A stretch of DNA of 64,000 nucleotides from Candidatus Gastranaerophilales bacterium (GTDB lineage: Bacteria > Cyanobacteriota > Vampirovibrionia > Gastranaerophilales > Gastranaerophilaceae). Positions within the stretch are counted from its first letter, which is position 1. Each line of letters begins with the position of its first letter. The DNA is taken from assembly GCA_944326485.1 (NCBI GenBank), contig CALVED010000001.1, positions 306,672 to 370,671 on the forward strand. The letters run 5' to 3'. The notes under the pieces are model-generated. The model made no database searches. It saw nothing but the letters and a program-made list of their open reading frames with translations, and was not told the origin of the DNA. The translations under genes were made by a program, and so were the position numbers. Positions 46,020-55,190 of the stretch are shown piece after piece.

Positions 46020-47555
46020 ATGACAAAAAGAGCATTAATTAGTGTATGGAATAAAGATAAACTTGTTGAATTTGCTGATGAATTAACTCAGAAATATAAT
46101 TATGAAATTATAGCAACAGGCTCAACATTTGATTTACTAAAAGATAATAATATAAAAGCAAAAGAAATTTCAGAAATAACAGGTAAAAGACAATTAATAA
46201 ACGGTAAAGTAAAAACTCTTTATCCGGATATCTTTGCAGGAATTTTAGCAGATATAAATAATGAAGAAGAGATGAAAGATATAAATAACTCTAACATTAA
46301 GTTATTTGATATGGTAGTTGTTAACTTTTATCCATTTGAAGAAGCTGTTGATAAAAAAGTTGACGAAGGCGAACTTATAAATACTATTGATATTGGAGGT
46401 CCTTCAATGCTTAGAGCTGCTGCAAAAAATAATAAAAGAGTATTAGCAGTATCTTCACCTAACCAATATAAAGAGGTTTTAGAAAACTTAAAAGAACATA
46501 ACGGAGAGACTTCCCTGCAGTTAAGAAGGGATTATGCTCTTAAAGTCTTTGAGAAAACATTAGATTTTGATACAAAGATTTTGCACGAACTTTCTAATAG
46601 ATTTGAAGAAGATAGTGAAAATTATTTTTCTTTAAATATAAAGAAAGCAAAAAATTTAAGATATGGTGAAAATCCACATCAAAGTGCAGGTATATATTAC
46701 ACAAATAACACTATAGACTACGAAATTTTAAACGGTAAAGAATTATCCTATAACAACATTCTTGATGCAACAGCTTGCACAAACATATTAAGTGAATTTT
46801 ATGATGTAAATGGTTGTGTAATTATAAAACATAATACTCCTTGTGGGGCAGCCTTAGGTAAAGATATTGAAGAGGCGTGGGCAAAAGCTCTTGATTGTGA
46901 TCCTTTAAGTGCTTTTGGCGGTATTGTTGGTTTTACTCAATGTGTAACTGAAAACTTGGCAAAACAATTGACAGCTATGTTTTTAGAAGTAATTATTGCT
47001 CCTAATTTCACGCCAGAGGCTCTTCAACTGCTTAAAACAAAAAAGAATTTAAGAGTTATAAAACTAAATACCTCACTAATGGAATATAAAAATTATTTAT
47101 CACAAGAAATAAGAATTACACCATTCGGTACATTAGTACAAGATAGTGACAAAGGTGAATTAGATAAAGATAAATTTAAAGTTGTAACTAAAGCAAAACC
47201 AACAACAGAAATGGTAGAAGACATGATTTTTGCTTGGAAGATAGCAAAACATGCGAAATCAAATGCTATTGTAATTGCTAAAAATTTTAAAACTATAGGT
47301 ATTGGTCAAGGCCAAACCAGTAGAGTAGATGCTTTTGAAATTGCATTAAATAAAGCTTGTGATGCTTCTAAAGATGCAGTTGCGGCATCTGATGGATTTT
47401 TCCCTGCAATAGATAATATACATGTTGCTGCACAGGGAAGGATTGCTGCAATTATACAACCAGGCGGAAGCATTAAGGATGAAGAAGTCATTAAAACAGC
47501 TGATAAATATAATATTGCTATGATTACAACAGGAATAAGACATTTTAGGCACTAA
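46020..47555 (+). CDS. purH: Bifunctional AICAR transformylase / IMP cyclohydrolase
   Basis: Last two steps of purine synthesis. 511 residues. The N-terminal MGS-like cyclohydrolase domain has RALISVWNKDKLVEFA and 'ATGSTFDLL'. The C-terminal transformylase has LRYGENPHQSAGIYY, IIKHNTPCGAALG with catalytic Lys-His, and SDGFFPAIDNI. It uses 10-formyl-THF, linked to the one-carbon pool fed by glyA. Normal length; GGAG lies upstream. Confidence 0.97.
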   Translation: MTKRALISVWNKDKLVEFADELTQKYNYEIIATGSTFDLLKDNNIKAKEISEITGKRQLINGKVKTLYPDIFAGILADINNEEEMKDINNSNIKLFDMVVVNFYPFEEAVDKKVDEGELINTIDIGGPSMLRAAAKNNKRVLAVSSPNQYKEVLENLKEHNGETSLQLRRDYALKVFEKTLDFDTKILHELSNRFEEDSENYFSLNIKKAKNLRYGENPHQSAGIYYTNNTIDYEILNGKELSYNNILDATACTNILSEFYDVNGCVIIKHNTPCGAALGKDIEEAWAKALDCDPLSAFGGIVGFTQCVTENLAKQLTAMFLEVIIAPNFTPEALQLLKTKKNLRVIKLNTSLMEYKNYLSQEIRITPFGTLVQDSDKGELDKDKFKVVTKAKPTTEMVEDMIFAWKIAKHAKSNAIVIAKNFKTIGIGQGQTSRVDAFEIALNKACDASKDAVAASDGFFPAIDNIHVAAQGRIAAIIQPGGSIKDEEVIKTADKYNIAMITTGIRHFRH

Positions 47556-47556
47556 T

Positions 47557-48714
47557 ATGGAACAAAATATTAATAAGAAAGTAATAAAAACATTATCTTT
47601 AGGTCATTTCATAACCGATGCATATTCAGGGTTTTTAAATCCTATAATGCCTTTTATTGCTGCAAAAATTGGTATTACAATGGCCATAGCCACACTACTT
47701 ATTTCAATATCGAATTTAACATCTTCATTATCACAGCCATTTTTTGGGTATATTGCAGATAAATGGCAAAGACGATTTTTTATTTTTTGGGGAATGATGA
47801 TGGCATCAATATTCTTATCTTTCCTTGGTCTAGCCAATAATATTTATTTGCTTATTATTTGTCTTATTCTAGGGCATATGGGAGTTTCATTTTTTCATCC
47901 TCAAGCAACTAGTATTGTATCTAATTATTCAAAATGCAATGCTAATAGTAAAGATTTAAGTATTTTTATTGCTACAGGAACATTTGGCTTTGCACTTGGA
48001 CCTGCTGTTTCATCTGGAATAACACAATTATTTGGGCTTGAAAAATTGCCTTTTGCTTGTTTTATAGGAATTATTACTGCATTTATTCTTTTAAAAAATA
48101 TTCCTAAAATTAATCCAAATTTAATAAAAAAACCTGAAGTTTCTCTTTTTGTTGCGATTAAAAAAATATTTAACAATAAACCTGTTTCTATACTTGTTTT
48201 TGCATCAATTGTAAAATCTTTTGTTATTTCTTCTTTCTCAATAATTCTACCTTTCTACTGGAAATCAATTGGTTTTAATGTTTCATCAATTGGAATAATT
48301 TTGTTTGCATTTATGATGGCCGGAGCCTTTGGAGTATTATCAAGCCCATTTTTCGAAAAAATTTTAGGAATTAGAAAAGTATTTTACTTTTCATTAATAA
48401 CAGTATTCCCTCTTGGTATAATATTCTATATTTTTCAAGGACAAGGATATATTGCATTAATAGCCTTTATATTAATCGGCTATGTTAGTTTGCTAGCAGC
48501 ACCTGTAAATATGGCTTTAGCACAAAAATTAATGCCTGAATTTAAAAGTATGATTTCGGGCTTTATCGGAGGTTTTAGTTGGGGGGTTATTGGTATAATT
48601 CTACCTATTATAAGCTTAATTGCTGAAAAAACAGGAATTATGAATATTATTCTATTTATGACATTTATTCCTTTTATTTTTTCTTATTTTATTAAATATT
48701 TACCAGAAGAATAA
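47557..48714 (+). CDS. MFS transporter, fosmidomycin-resistance (Fsr) type
   Basis: 385 residues with about 12 membrane helices. LSLGHFITDAYSGFLNPIMP near the start, the DKWQRR loop between helices 2 and 3, and LGHMGVSFFHPQATSI are typical of the Fsr-like branch. Likely an exporter; substrate unknown. It starts 1 base after purH and is cotranscribed with it. Confidence 0.85.
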   Translation: MEQNINKKVIKTLSLGHFITDAYSGFLNPIMPFIAAKIGITMAIATLLISISNLTSSLSQPFFGYIADKWQRRFFIFWGMMMASIFLSFLGLANNIYLLIICLILGHMGVSFFHPQATSIVSNYSKCNANSKDLSIFIATGTFGFALGPAVSSGITQLFGLEKLPFACFIGIITAFILLKNIPKINPNLIKKPEVSLFVAIKKIFNNKPVSILVFASIVKSFVISSFSIILPFYWKSIGFNVSSIGIILFAFMMAGAFGVLSSPFFEKILGIRKVFYFSLITVFPLGIIFYIFQGQGYIALIAFILIGYVSLLAAPVNMALAQKLMPEFKSMISGFIGGFSWGVIGIILPIISLIAEKTGIMNIILFMTFIPFIFSYFIKYLPEE

Positions 48715-48815
48715 TTATTCAGTTTTTTAATGAAACAAAATTCACAAAATACTGTATCTTTTTATAAAAGAATATTCATTGAGTTCAAATTATTAGGTAA
48801 CAGATTTAATAAATA

Positions 48816-49436
48816 TTATTGATATTGTTGCAATTGAACATCATAGATTTTTCTCTTCGCAGCATTCCACAAAGCTCTTCTTTCATAATCTCGACAATCT
48901 TTTAAACTTGCGTCATTATCACCTTTTTTATCTCTTAATATTCTTTCCATAATATTTATTCTATTGAAAAATTTTCTGTTAGTTGATCTAAAAGCTTCTT
49001 CAGGATTAATACCCGAATCTTTTGCTATACTAGCCGCAGTGTAGAAAATATCACCCATTTCTTCTTCCATATGATCATAATTTTGCTTATTTGGATTTTG
49101 CTGATATTCTCTTCTTGCAACAGTAAATTCTTGTATTTCTTCAAGCATACAATCATCCCAAGCGTCTTGTGATCTCACAAAATCAATACTTCTGGTTACA
49201 TCATCAATTTTATTAAAAGTATCAAATACATTTTTAGAATTAGGATTAATTCCTCTCATAGCATTTAATGGAGGAATTGTAGCAAGTTTTGATTTTTTTA
49301 ACGATTCTAAATAAACTGATAAGTCCTTTTCTTGTTTTACAGATGAAGATTGATCAGACTTTTTAAAACTTTGAGAATATTGTTTTCCTCTCATTGAAAC
49401 ACTCGATGATATATATGGATTAAATATTATTTTCAT
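48816..49436 (-). CDS. MazG-like nucleotide pyrophosphohydrolase with N-terminal extension
   Basis: 206 residues from ATG 49436, chosen because AAGGAG lies just upstream; a longer frame would start at 49466. Residues about 90-165 hold the MazG/all-alpha NTP-PPase pattern: [26 protein letters not shown], and [17 protein letters not shown]. The metal-binding E..E and E..D pairs are kept. It may hydrolyse abnormal or stress NTPs. The first 60-80 residues are not part of MazG; they are Ser/Lys rich and begin [17 protein letters not shown], a start type repeated in other proteins of this window. Confidence 0.8.
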   Translation of the reverse strand: MKIIFNPYISSSVSMRGKQYSQSFKKSDQSSSVKQEKDLSVYLESLKKSKLATIPPLNAMRGINPNSKNVFDTFNKIDDVTRSIDFVRSQDAWDDCMLEEIQEFTVARREYQQNPNKQNYDHMEEEMGDIFYTAASIAKDSGINPEEAFRSTNRKFFNRINIMERILRDKKGDNDASLKDCRDYERRALWNAAKRKIYDVQLQQYQ

Positions 49437-49484
49437 TTTTACACTCCTTATACTAGGATAAAACATGTAAATATTTTTTTTGCT

Positions 49485-49517
49485 ATAAAAAAGGAAGACC
49501 TTAATGCGGTCTTCCTT
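49485..49517 (-). terminator. Terminator after the collagen-like gene
   Basis: 10-bp stem AAGGAAGACC / GGTCTTCCTT with a T run on the minus strand, 15 bases past the stop. Confidence 0.8.
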
Positions 49518-49531
49518 ATATATTATATATT

Positions 49532-51073
49532 CTACAACAGTCCGGGTTCTTCTTCTCTAGTTGGTTCATCATTAGCCGGAGGTTCATCACACGTTGTTTC
49601 ATCCGGTTCATCAGTAACTGTTGGGGTTTCATCCGGCTCATCAGTAACTGTTGGAGTTTCATCCGGTTCATCAGTAACTGTTGGGGTTTCATCCGGCTCA
49701 TCAGTAACTGTTGGGGTTTCATCCGGCTCATCAGTATCTGTTGGAGTCACTGTTGGAACTATTGTTGGTTCAACAGGATCTACTTCATCTCCTTCATCAA
49801 CAGGAGGGAAGGTTGGCTCTGTTGGTTCTGTTGGTTCTGTTGGGCCAGTTGGTCCTGTTGGTCCAGTTGGTCCTGTCGGTTCTGTTGGTTCTGTTGGTCC
49901 TGTTGGGCCAGTCGGTCCTGTTGGGCCAGTTGGTCCAGTTGGTCCTGTTGGTCCAGTCGGTTCTGTTGGTTCTGTTGGTCCAGTCGGTCCTGTTGGTCCA
50001 GTTGGTCCTGTTGGGCCAGTTGGTCCAGTCGGTCCTGTTGGTCCTGTCGGTCCAGTTGGGCCTGTTGGTCCAGTTGGTCCTGTTGGGCCAGTCGGTCCTG
50101 TTGGGCCAGTTGGTCCAGTCGGTCCTGTTGGTCCAGTTGGTCCAGTTGGGCCTGTTGGTCCAGTTGGGCCTGTTGGTCCAGTTGGTCCTGTCGGTCCAGT
50201 TGGGCCTGTTGGTCCTGTTGGACTTGTTGGTTCAGCTGGGGCTGTTGGAGTTGAAGGCGTTTCTGTAGGTTCATCAACACAAGGACATTTCTCATATTTA
50301 AAATCAGGAAGAATTATTTTATCTCCTGTATATAGAACTGCATTATGTCTACCTGTGCCACCTACTTCTTGTCTCCAACCGGATTCTTCAGTTCCATAAA
50401 TGTCAGGATTTGCATCCATTACTGCTTTTTCTAATGCATAGTACTCATCACTATACAATTCAATTTCCATTGCATCTAAATCATAACTATTTGCAATAAT
50501 TCTTGATAAACAATTATTTACACTATCACTTATAGCCGGATTTACCCAAGTTTCAACATTTACATATTTATTTCCATCTTCATCTGTCTTAATTCTCTCA
50601 TCATCTTGAAAAACAGATTCTATTGTAATTGGTTGTATGGCAGGATCGGTATTACATTCACAATCTTCAGGGCAACAATCTGTATCACAACATAAGTTAT
50701 CAGCATCATTTATTGCTTCATCTACCATTTCTAAAAATGCTTGTATATCTTTTTGCTCAACATAATTACCATTTCCATTTATATTAGAAAGAATTTTTAA
50801 TTCTTCACCAGTCATTCCTTCTTCGCCATCTATTGCACTGACGATATCATATAAAGTACCCAATTGTTCTTTTGATAATGCATTTTTGCTACCTTCTGCA
50901 TAAAGATTACCAATAAAACCATCTCTTGTCATTATATCTGTATTATAGCCCTCATTAGAATCATGCCAAATACAATTGGTTTCAATTTCTTTATTTGCAG
51001 CATCTTTTAGACCAGAAACATCTATGTTGTTACTTTTTAGAATTTCTGCCAGTTTTGTAATATCAAAATCCAT
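49532..51073 (-). CDS. Collagen-like GPT-repeat protein with EF-hand-like and LysM-like segments
   Basis: 513 residues from ATG 51073 with GGAG upstream. From the N-terminus: a helical region with two EF-hand-like loops (about 75-110); a cysteine cluster [13 protein letters not shown] (near 120-140); a segment resembling LysM (about 170-255: [12 protein letters not shown], 'ANPDIYG', '[10 protein letters not shown]'); a collagen-like tract of Gly-Pro-Thr triplets interrupted by EPT units (about 278-421); and five 10-residue [10 protein letters not shown] repeats (about 440-490). There is no signal peptide or cell-wall sorting signal. GPT collagen-like tracts form triple helices in bacterial surface filaments, so a surface or appendage role is likely but not proven. 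It sits in a gap between unrelated genes. Confidence 0.85.
   Translation of the reverse strand: MDFDITKLAEILKSNNIDVSGLKDAANKEIETNCIWHDSNEGYNTDIMTRDGFIGNLYAEGSKNALSKEQLGTLYDIVSAIDGEEGMTGEELKILSNINGNGNYVEQKDIQAFLEMVDEAINDADNLCCDTDCCPEDCECNTDPAIQPITIESVFQDDERIKTDEDGNKYVNVETWVNPAISDSVNNCLSRIIANSYDLDAMEIELYSDEYYALEKAVMDANPDIYGTEESGWRQEVGGTGRHNAVLYTGDKIILPDFKYEKCPCVDEPTETPSTPTAPAEPTSPTGPTGPTGPTGPTGPTGPTGPTGPTGPTGPTGPTGPTGPTGPTGPTGPTGPTGPTGPTGPTGPTGPTGPTGPTGPTGPTGPTEPTEPTGPTGPTGPTGPTGPTGPTGPTEPTEPTGPTGPTGPTGPTEPTEPTEPTFPPVDEGDEVDPVEPTIVPTVTPTDTDEPDETPTVTDEPDETPTVTDEPDETPTVTDEPDETPTVTDEPDETTCDEPPANDEPTREEEPGLL
49596..49745 (-). repeat. Five 30-bp tandem repeats
   Basis: Units start at 49596, 49626, 49656, 49686 and 49716 and encode [10 protein letters not shown]. 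The units are almost identical, so this is a recent, length-variable expansion. Confidence 0.9.
49811..50235 (-). repeat. 9-bp tandem repeat tract encoding Gly-Pro-Thr
   Basis: Roughly 45-50 units of 9 bp. Glycine and threonine codons vary at third positions between units, so the protein repeat is held while the DNA drifts. EPT units interrupt it in three places. Confidence 0.9.
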
Positions 51074-51168
51074 AAAAAACACTCCATTTTTATACACACA
51101 AATTTGATAATCGGCATATATTGAGAAAAGTTTAATTTTTTACAAACAAATATTAAGAGTTATTAAAA

Positions 51169-51774
51169 TTACAAAATAATTGCACCTTGTCTTAAAATTT
51201 TAATATTACTATCTTCCAATAAAATAACCGTAGACTCCAACCCCTTACAAATACAACCATAATCTTCAAAAACATAATTTACATAATTACCTATAGAATT
51301 TTTAGCTTCTTCATAAGTTTTTGAAGAAGGATGATTTGAAAGATTAGCGCTTGTAGTTGCCAAAACACCGCCATCTATTACTGAACAAAGCTTTTTAAAA
51401 AATAAATTATCAGGAACTCTAATTCCAACGGTATTTTTATTAGAAGTAATATATAATGGAGTTTTTTCAGATTTTTTTGTAACAATAGTTAAGGCTCCAG
51501 GGAAATACTGATTAATTAAAGACATTCCTAAGTTTGAAATTTTTTCAATATAAGGAAACAAATTTTCCGAACTATCAGACATTAAAATTAAAGGTTTTGA
51601 TCTATCCCTACCTTTTATATCATATATTTTATCAACTGCTTTTGGACAATTCGGAAGACATCCAAGTCCCCAAACAGTATCGGTAACAAAAGCAATTACT
51701 CCGCCATTTTTTAAATCTTCATTTAATTTTTCAACAAATGAATTTTCGTTTAATATAGTTTTTAATTCTTTCAA
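51169..51774 (-). CDS. tsaC: Threonylcarbamoyl-AMP synthase (Sua5/YrdC/TsaC)
   Basis: First step of tRNA t6A37 synthesis. 201 residues of YrdC fold: GGVIAFVTDTVWGLG, then YDIKGRDRSKPLIL, TVGIRVP and LATTSANLSNHP. Short TsaC/Sua5 without the extra Sua5 domain. The start overlaps the 3' end of murJ by 44 bases; a start a little downstream cannot be excluded. Last gene of the spoIID-murJ-tsaC operon. Confidence 0.93.
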   Translation of the reverse strand: MKELKTILNENSFVEKLNEDLKNGGVIAFVTDTVWGLGCLPNCPKAVDKIYDIKGRDRSKPLILMSDSSENLFPYIEKISNLGMSLINQYFPGALTIVTKKSEKTPLYITSNKNTVGIRVPDNLFFKKLCSVIDGGVLATTSANLSNHPSSKTYEEAKNSIGNYVNYVFEDYGCICKGLESTVILLEDSNIKILRQGAIIL

Positions 51775-53305
51775 TCAATTCACCAACATATTCTATTTTA
51801 AAAGCTGCTGCAAATATAATATAAGTAATCATACTAAGAGCAAATATTATAAATGTCTTTAACGCAAGTAAAAACCAATTATTTTCTACAACCCAATATG
51901 AATATAAAATATAATTTATTGAAAAGGCCAGAGCTGCAGATAATATCATTTTAATTAGATTTATAAAATAATATTTATAGTCTAAATTTATCTTTCTTAG
52001 CATAATACAACCTAATAAAGATGCATTAAATAAAGTCACAAGTGACGTAGACAAAGTAATTGCAGCAATTCCCAATCGTTCAATAAATAAAGCATTTAAT
52101 AAAAATTTTAAAACAATTGAGGAAAAAGCAACCATAAATGGTGTTTTAGAATCATTAAAAGAATAAAATATTCTTGTTATAGAATCTCTAAACACATAAG
52201 GAATTATTGCAAAAGAAAGGAAAATTAAAGCTTGGGACACCATATATGTTGCTTGAGAATCAAACTCACCTCTTTGAAATATCAGTTGAACCGCATCATA
52301 AGAAAGCATAATTATTCCAAACATAATCGGAATAGCAACAAAATTTAAAAGCCCAACACCTTTATGAAAATAATATTTGATATCATCATATTTTTTTTCT
52401 CCCACTAATTTTGAAAAAATTGGGAATAATGGAACTAAAAACGCAGTTACTAAAATACCTACAGGAAATTGAAAAACTCTATTTGCGTATCCTATTGCAG
52501 TCCAAGCACCTTCCTTTAATTGAGAAGCAAAAAACATATCGACATAAACATATATTTGACCAATAGTAGAACTTAAAGCAGCTGGAAACACCAATTCTAT
52601 AAGATTCTTTAATTCAACGTTATTTTTTATATCTAAATTAGGTTTTATTTTAAATCCCAATTTTCTAACCGCCGGCAATTGTAATAAAAACTGAAATAAT
52701 GCCCCAATTGAAGTTGCGATTGCAAGCGAAATTCCATATTTATCTCCTTTTGAAAATGCAACAATTATTATTATGCTTAAACTCATCAAAACCGGCGAAA
52801 TATTAGGAAGAAGAAACATTCTATAAGTAATTAAAAGACCATAATAAATGCCAATAATTCCACCAAGCAATATTACAGGAGTCATAATTCTTAGATGTTT
52901 ACTTGCAAGAACAACTAATTCAGAATTATCACTATGTATTATAAGGTTAAGAATTTGATCAGAAAAAATAAAAATCAATATAGAAAGAACAAGAAAAACA
53001 AGAAAAGTTACAGTTAAAAATGTATTAAAAAGACGTTTAACTTTCTCAGAAGGTTCCTTTTCATCAGGATCAACCAATTTTGCAAAAACACTAACAGTTG
53101 CACTGTGAAAAGGACCACCAACTCCTCCCATAAGAATTATAGCAAGTGATGGTATTTGATAAGCATAAAAATAAGCATCAGAAACGAGCCCAGCTCCATA
53201 ATAATTTGCAATACAAACATCCCTAAGAAATCCAACAAATTTAGATATTATAGTTACAAACGCAATTAGCCAAGCTGCTTTTAATAATGATGTTTCTTTA
53301 GCCAT
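51731..53305 (-). CDS. murJ: Lipid II flippase MurJ
   Basis: Flips lipid II across the inner membrane for peptidoglycan synthesis. 524 residues with about 14 membrane helices. KAAWLIAFVTIISKFVGFLRD, IANYYGAG and 'QLIFQRGEFD' are family motifs. Overlaps the spoIID-like gene by 8 bases, which links two peptidoglycan functions. Confidence 0.94.
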   Translation of the reverse strand: MAKETSLLKAAWLIAFVTIISKFVGFLRDVCIANYYGAGLVSDAYFYAYQIPSLAIILMGGVGGPFHSATVSVFAKLVDPDEKEPSEKVKRLFNTFLTVTFLVFLVLSILIFIFSDQILNLIIHSDNSELVVLASKHLRIMTPVILLGGIIGIYYGLLITYRMFLLPNISPVLMSLSIIIIVAFSKGDKYGISLAIATSIGALFQFLLQLPAVRKLGFKIKPNLDIKNNVELKNLIELVFPAALSSTIGQIYVYVDMFFASQLKEGAWTAIGYANRVFQFPVGILVTAFLVPLFPIFSKLVGEKKYDDIKYYFHKGVGLLNFVAIPIMFGIIMLSYDAVQLIFQRGEFDSQATYMVSQALIFLSFAIIPYVFRDSITRIFYSFNDSKTPFMVAFSSIVLKFLLNALFIERLGIAAITLSTSLVTLFNASLLGCIMLRKINLDYKYYFINLIKMILSAALAFSINYILYSYWVVENNWFLLALKTFIIFALSMITYIIFAAAFKIEYVGELIERIKNYIKRKFIC

Positions 53306-54944
53306 CTATTGCCTCTTTTATTTCCACATATATGCTTAAGGACTTTGTATAATTATTATTTTCTTCATCACTTATAAAGTAATATATTTTATTTTCTCCT
53401 TTTCTTAAATACTTCGATATATCGCATTTTGTAATATCATCTTTTAATTTTATGCTAAGTTCTTTGTCATTTAAAACAATATATAATCTATCAATCTTAT
53501 TAGGATTTATAATAAATAATTTAGCTTCTTCATTTTCATTATAAAAAACTCTATCAATTACTTTATTATTTGAATATACCTTTACAGGTATTGTAGCTAG
53601 TTTAATACCTCTATAATAATGCTGTAGAATTTGATCAAAAGTATACCCCATAGATGCCATTTTACCGGCACCCCATTGACTCATTCCAACACCATGACCA
53701 AATCCACCGCCGGAGAATTTATAAACAGGACTAACTGCATCAATATAGGTTATAACAAAATTTGCACTTGGAAGTGATATTCCATTTTTCTGAAAACATC
53801 TTCTAATAACAAGTTCTTTTTGTACAACAAATGTATTTTTATCTGTTTTTATTTCAAGTTCAATAATTTTTCCGGATTTTCCTCTTTTTAATGCTTTTAT
53901 GGAAAGAAGAGTACCGAAATCATTTTCATTTATAAGCTGCGGATATACAAAACCGGTTTTAGATTGAGCAACAAGTGTTTTTGATAATACTTTTTCCAAT
54001 TCATCTTTTGTCCATTCTTTAGACCATCTGTAATAAGGTGACATATCATCAAAAGCAATTGGTTTCGTCGTATAAAATTTTTCAGCATCAATATCTGATT
54101 CAAGAGAAGGAAAGGTTTCATCATCAGGAACTGCAGAAAGATAATGAATATCCTTTGAAGGAAAAGCTTTTGTTGCAGGATCTGAAAATGCATACTCGTA
54201 ACTTTCAGTATATCCTCCTGCGGTAGAACTATATAATGCTAATATTGGTTTATCATCTTTATCCAAAGCAATTATACCGTTAGTTTCTTCAATGGCCTTA
54301 TCAGATAGTCCATCTTCAGTATTTGCTCCAAAATAAACCTGACAAGCAACAGAATCGCATAAATCAAACTCATCATATGCTTTAACTCTTGGGGTAACTG
54401 CATAATTTCTAGCAGCAACTGTCTGAGCTTTTAATGCTTCTAAACCAAATTTTACAGGCATTTCATTAGGAACGACACCTCGCAAATAGTTTTTTAAACT
54501 TAAAACATTTACAATTGCAAACTTACTAATATCTTTTGAACTTCTTGTAAGTTCTATATAACCTCTGTATAATGCCTGTTTGCCTTTCCTTTTAAGATCT
54601 TTTACAGATACAAAATAACCTTCTTTGGGTCTTACTAAAACAGGACCTGTTAAATTTCTGGCAACTAATTGACCATCTATATATATCCTAAATAGATTAT
54701 TTTCAGAAGTAACTTTTAATATCTCCGCATTTTCTTTTAAAGGAACGACATAACCCGTTGCAGAATCCATTATTTCAAGGTTTTTAGCATCATTAAACTC
54801 AATATTTTCAAATAAGTAATTATTAAAATTAGTATTACTTATACCAACTCGAACAGGGATATGATTATCTCCGGCATTTGCAAAAGAAGGTAAAAATAAA
54901 ACAATAAATATTATATATAATATAAACTTACTTATTCGATACAT
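53298..54944 (-). CDS. SpoIID/LytB-domain peptidoglycan hydrolase
   Basis: 548 residues with a signal peptide (about 1-24). The SpoIID domain has LKNYLRGVVPNEMP, LEALKAQTVAARNYA, 'CQVYFGA' and the C-terminal FGHGVGMSQWGAG. SpoIID is a lytic transglycosylase in spore formers and is kept as an envelope enzyme in cyanobacteria-like lineages. The extra N-terminal (about 25-130) and C-terminal (470-548) regions are not assigned. No sporulation genes are seen here. Confidence 0.9.
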   Translation of the reverse strand: MYRISKFILYIIFIVLFLPSFANAGDNHIPVRVGISNTNFNNYLFENIEFNDAKNLEIMDSATGYVVPLKENAEILKVTSENNLFRIYIDGQLVARNLTGPVLVRPKEGYFVSVKDLKRKGKQALYRGYIELTRSSKDISKFAIVNVLSLKNYLRGVVPNEMPVKFGLEALKAQTVAARNYAVTPRVKAYDEFDLCDSVACQVYFGANTEDGLSDKAIEETNGIIALDKDDKPILALYSSTAGGYTESYEYAFSDPATKAFPSKDIHYLSAVPDDETFPSLESDIDAEKFYTTKPIAFDDMSPYYRWSKEWTKDELEKVLSKTLVAQSKTGFVYPQLINENDFGTLLSIKALKRGKSGKIIELEIKTDKNTFVVQKELVIRRCFQKNGISLPSANFVITYIDAVSPVYKFSGGGFGHGVGMSQWGAGKMASMGYTFDQILQHYYRGIKLATIPVKVYSNNKVIDRVFYNENEEAKLFIINPNKIDRLYIVLNDKELSIKLKDDITKCDISKYLRKGENKIYYFISDEENNNYTKSLSIYVEIKEAIDG

Positions 54945-55052
54945 GACTTTCCCTAACAGCTTATATTATAGATTAAACTAACCAAATAGGTAAATATTTA
55001 ATAATGTTATATAATAAATATGTGTATAATAAAAATTTCTATTAAGATAAAA

Positions 55053-55097
55053 TGTCTGAGAAAATTCACAGTAAACGGAAAGTGTAATTAGATTTTC
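55053..55097 (+). repeat. Dispersed repeat copy D, first-hairpin fragment
   Basis: TGTCTGAG followed by a diverged AAAATTCAC...GATTTTC hairpin, then similarity ends. It lies between the divergent spoIID and hydF genes. Confidence 0.65.
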
Positions 55098-55190
55098 CAA
55101 GTGGAATTTTTAAAAGAAAACACTAAATTTATAATCAATACTCGAAAAAACATACGACACAATACTAGACGAAATAAAAAGGACAATAAA

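Noticed and set aside
49596..50235. CRISPR-like or minisatellite array
   Set aside because: The units are 9 bp and 30 bp with no unique spacers, and they encode a continuous protein repeat.
49711..50295. Long open frames in both strands across the GPT tract
   Set aside because: A 9-bp repeat keeps several frames open. The frame giving Gly-Pro-Thr has a ribosome-binding site, N-terminal domains and synonymous drift; the Leu/Val-rich and Gln/Asp-rich readings have none.
53298..54944. Evidence for sporulation (SpoIID, and GerMN at 10665-11297)
   Set aside because: Both families occur widely in non-sporulating bacteria as envelope proteins, and no other sporulation gene is in the window.
55101..55190. 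N-terminal extension of HydF from GTG 55101
   Set aside because: It reads through the repeat-D border region, is not part of the HydF family, and ATG 55191 has a good ribosome-binding site.
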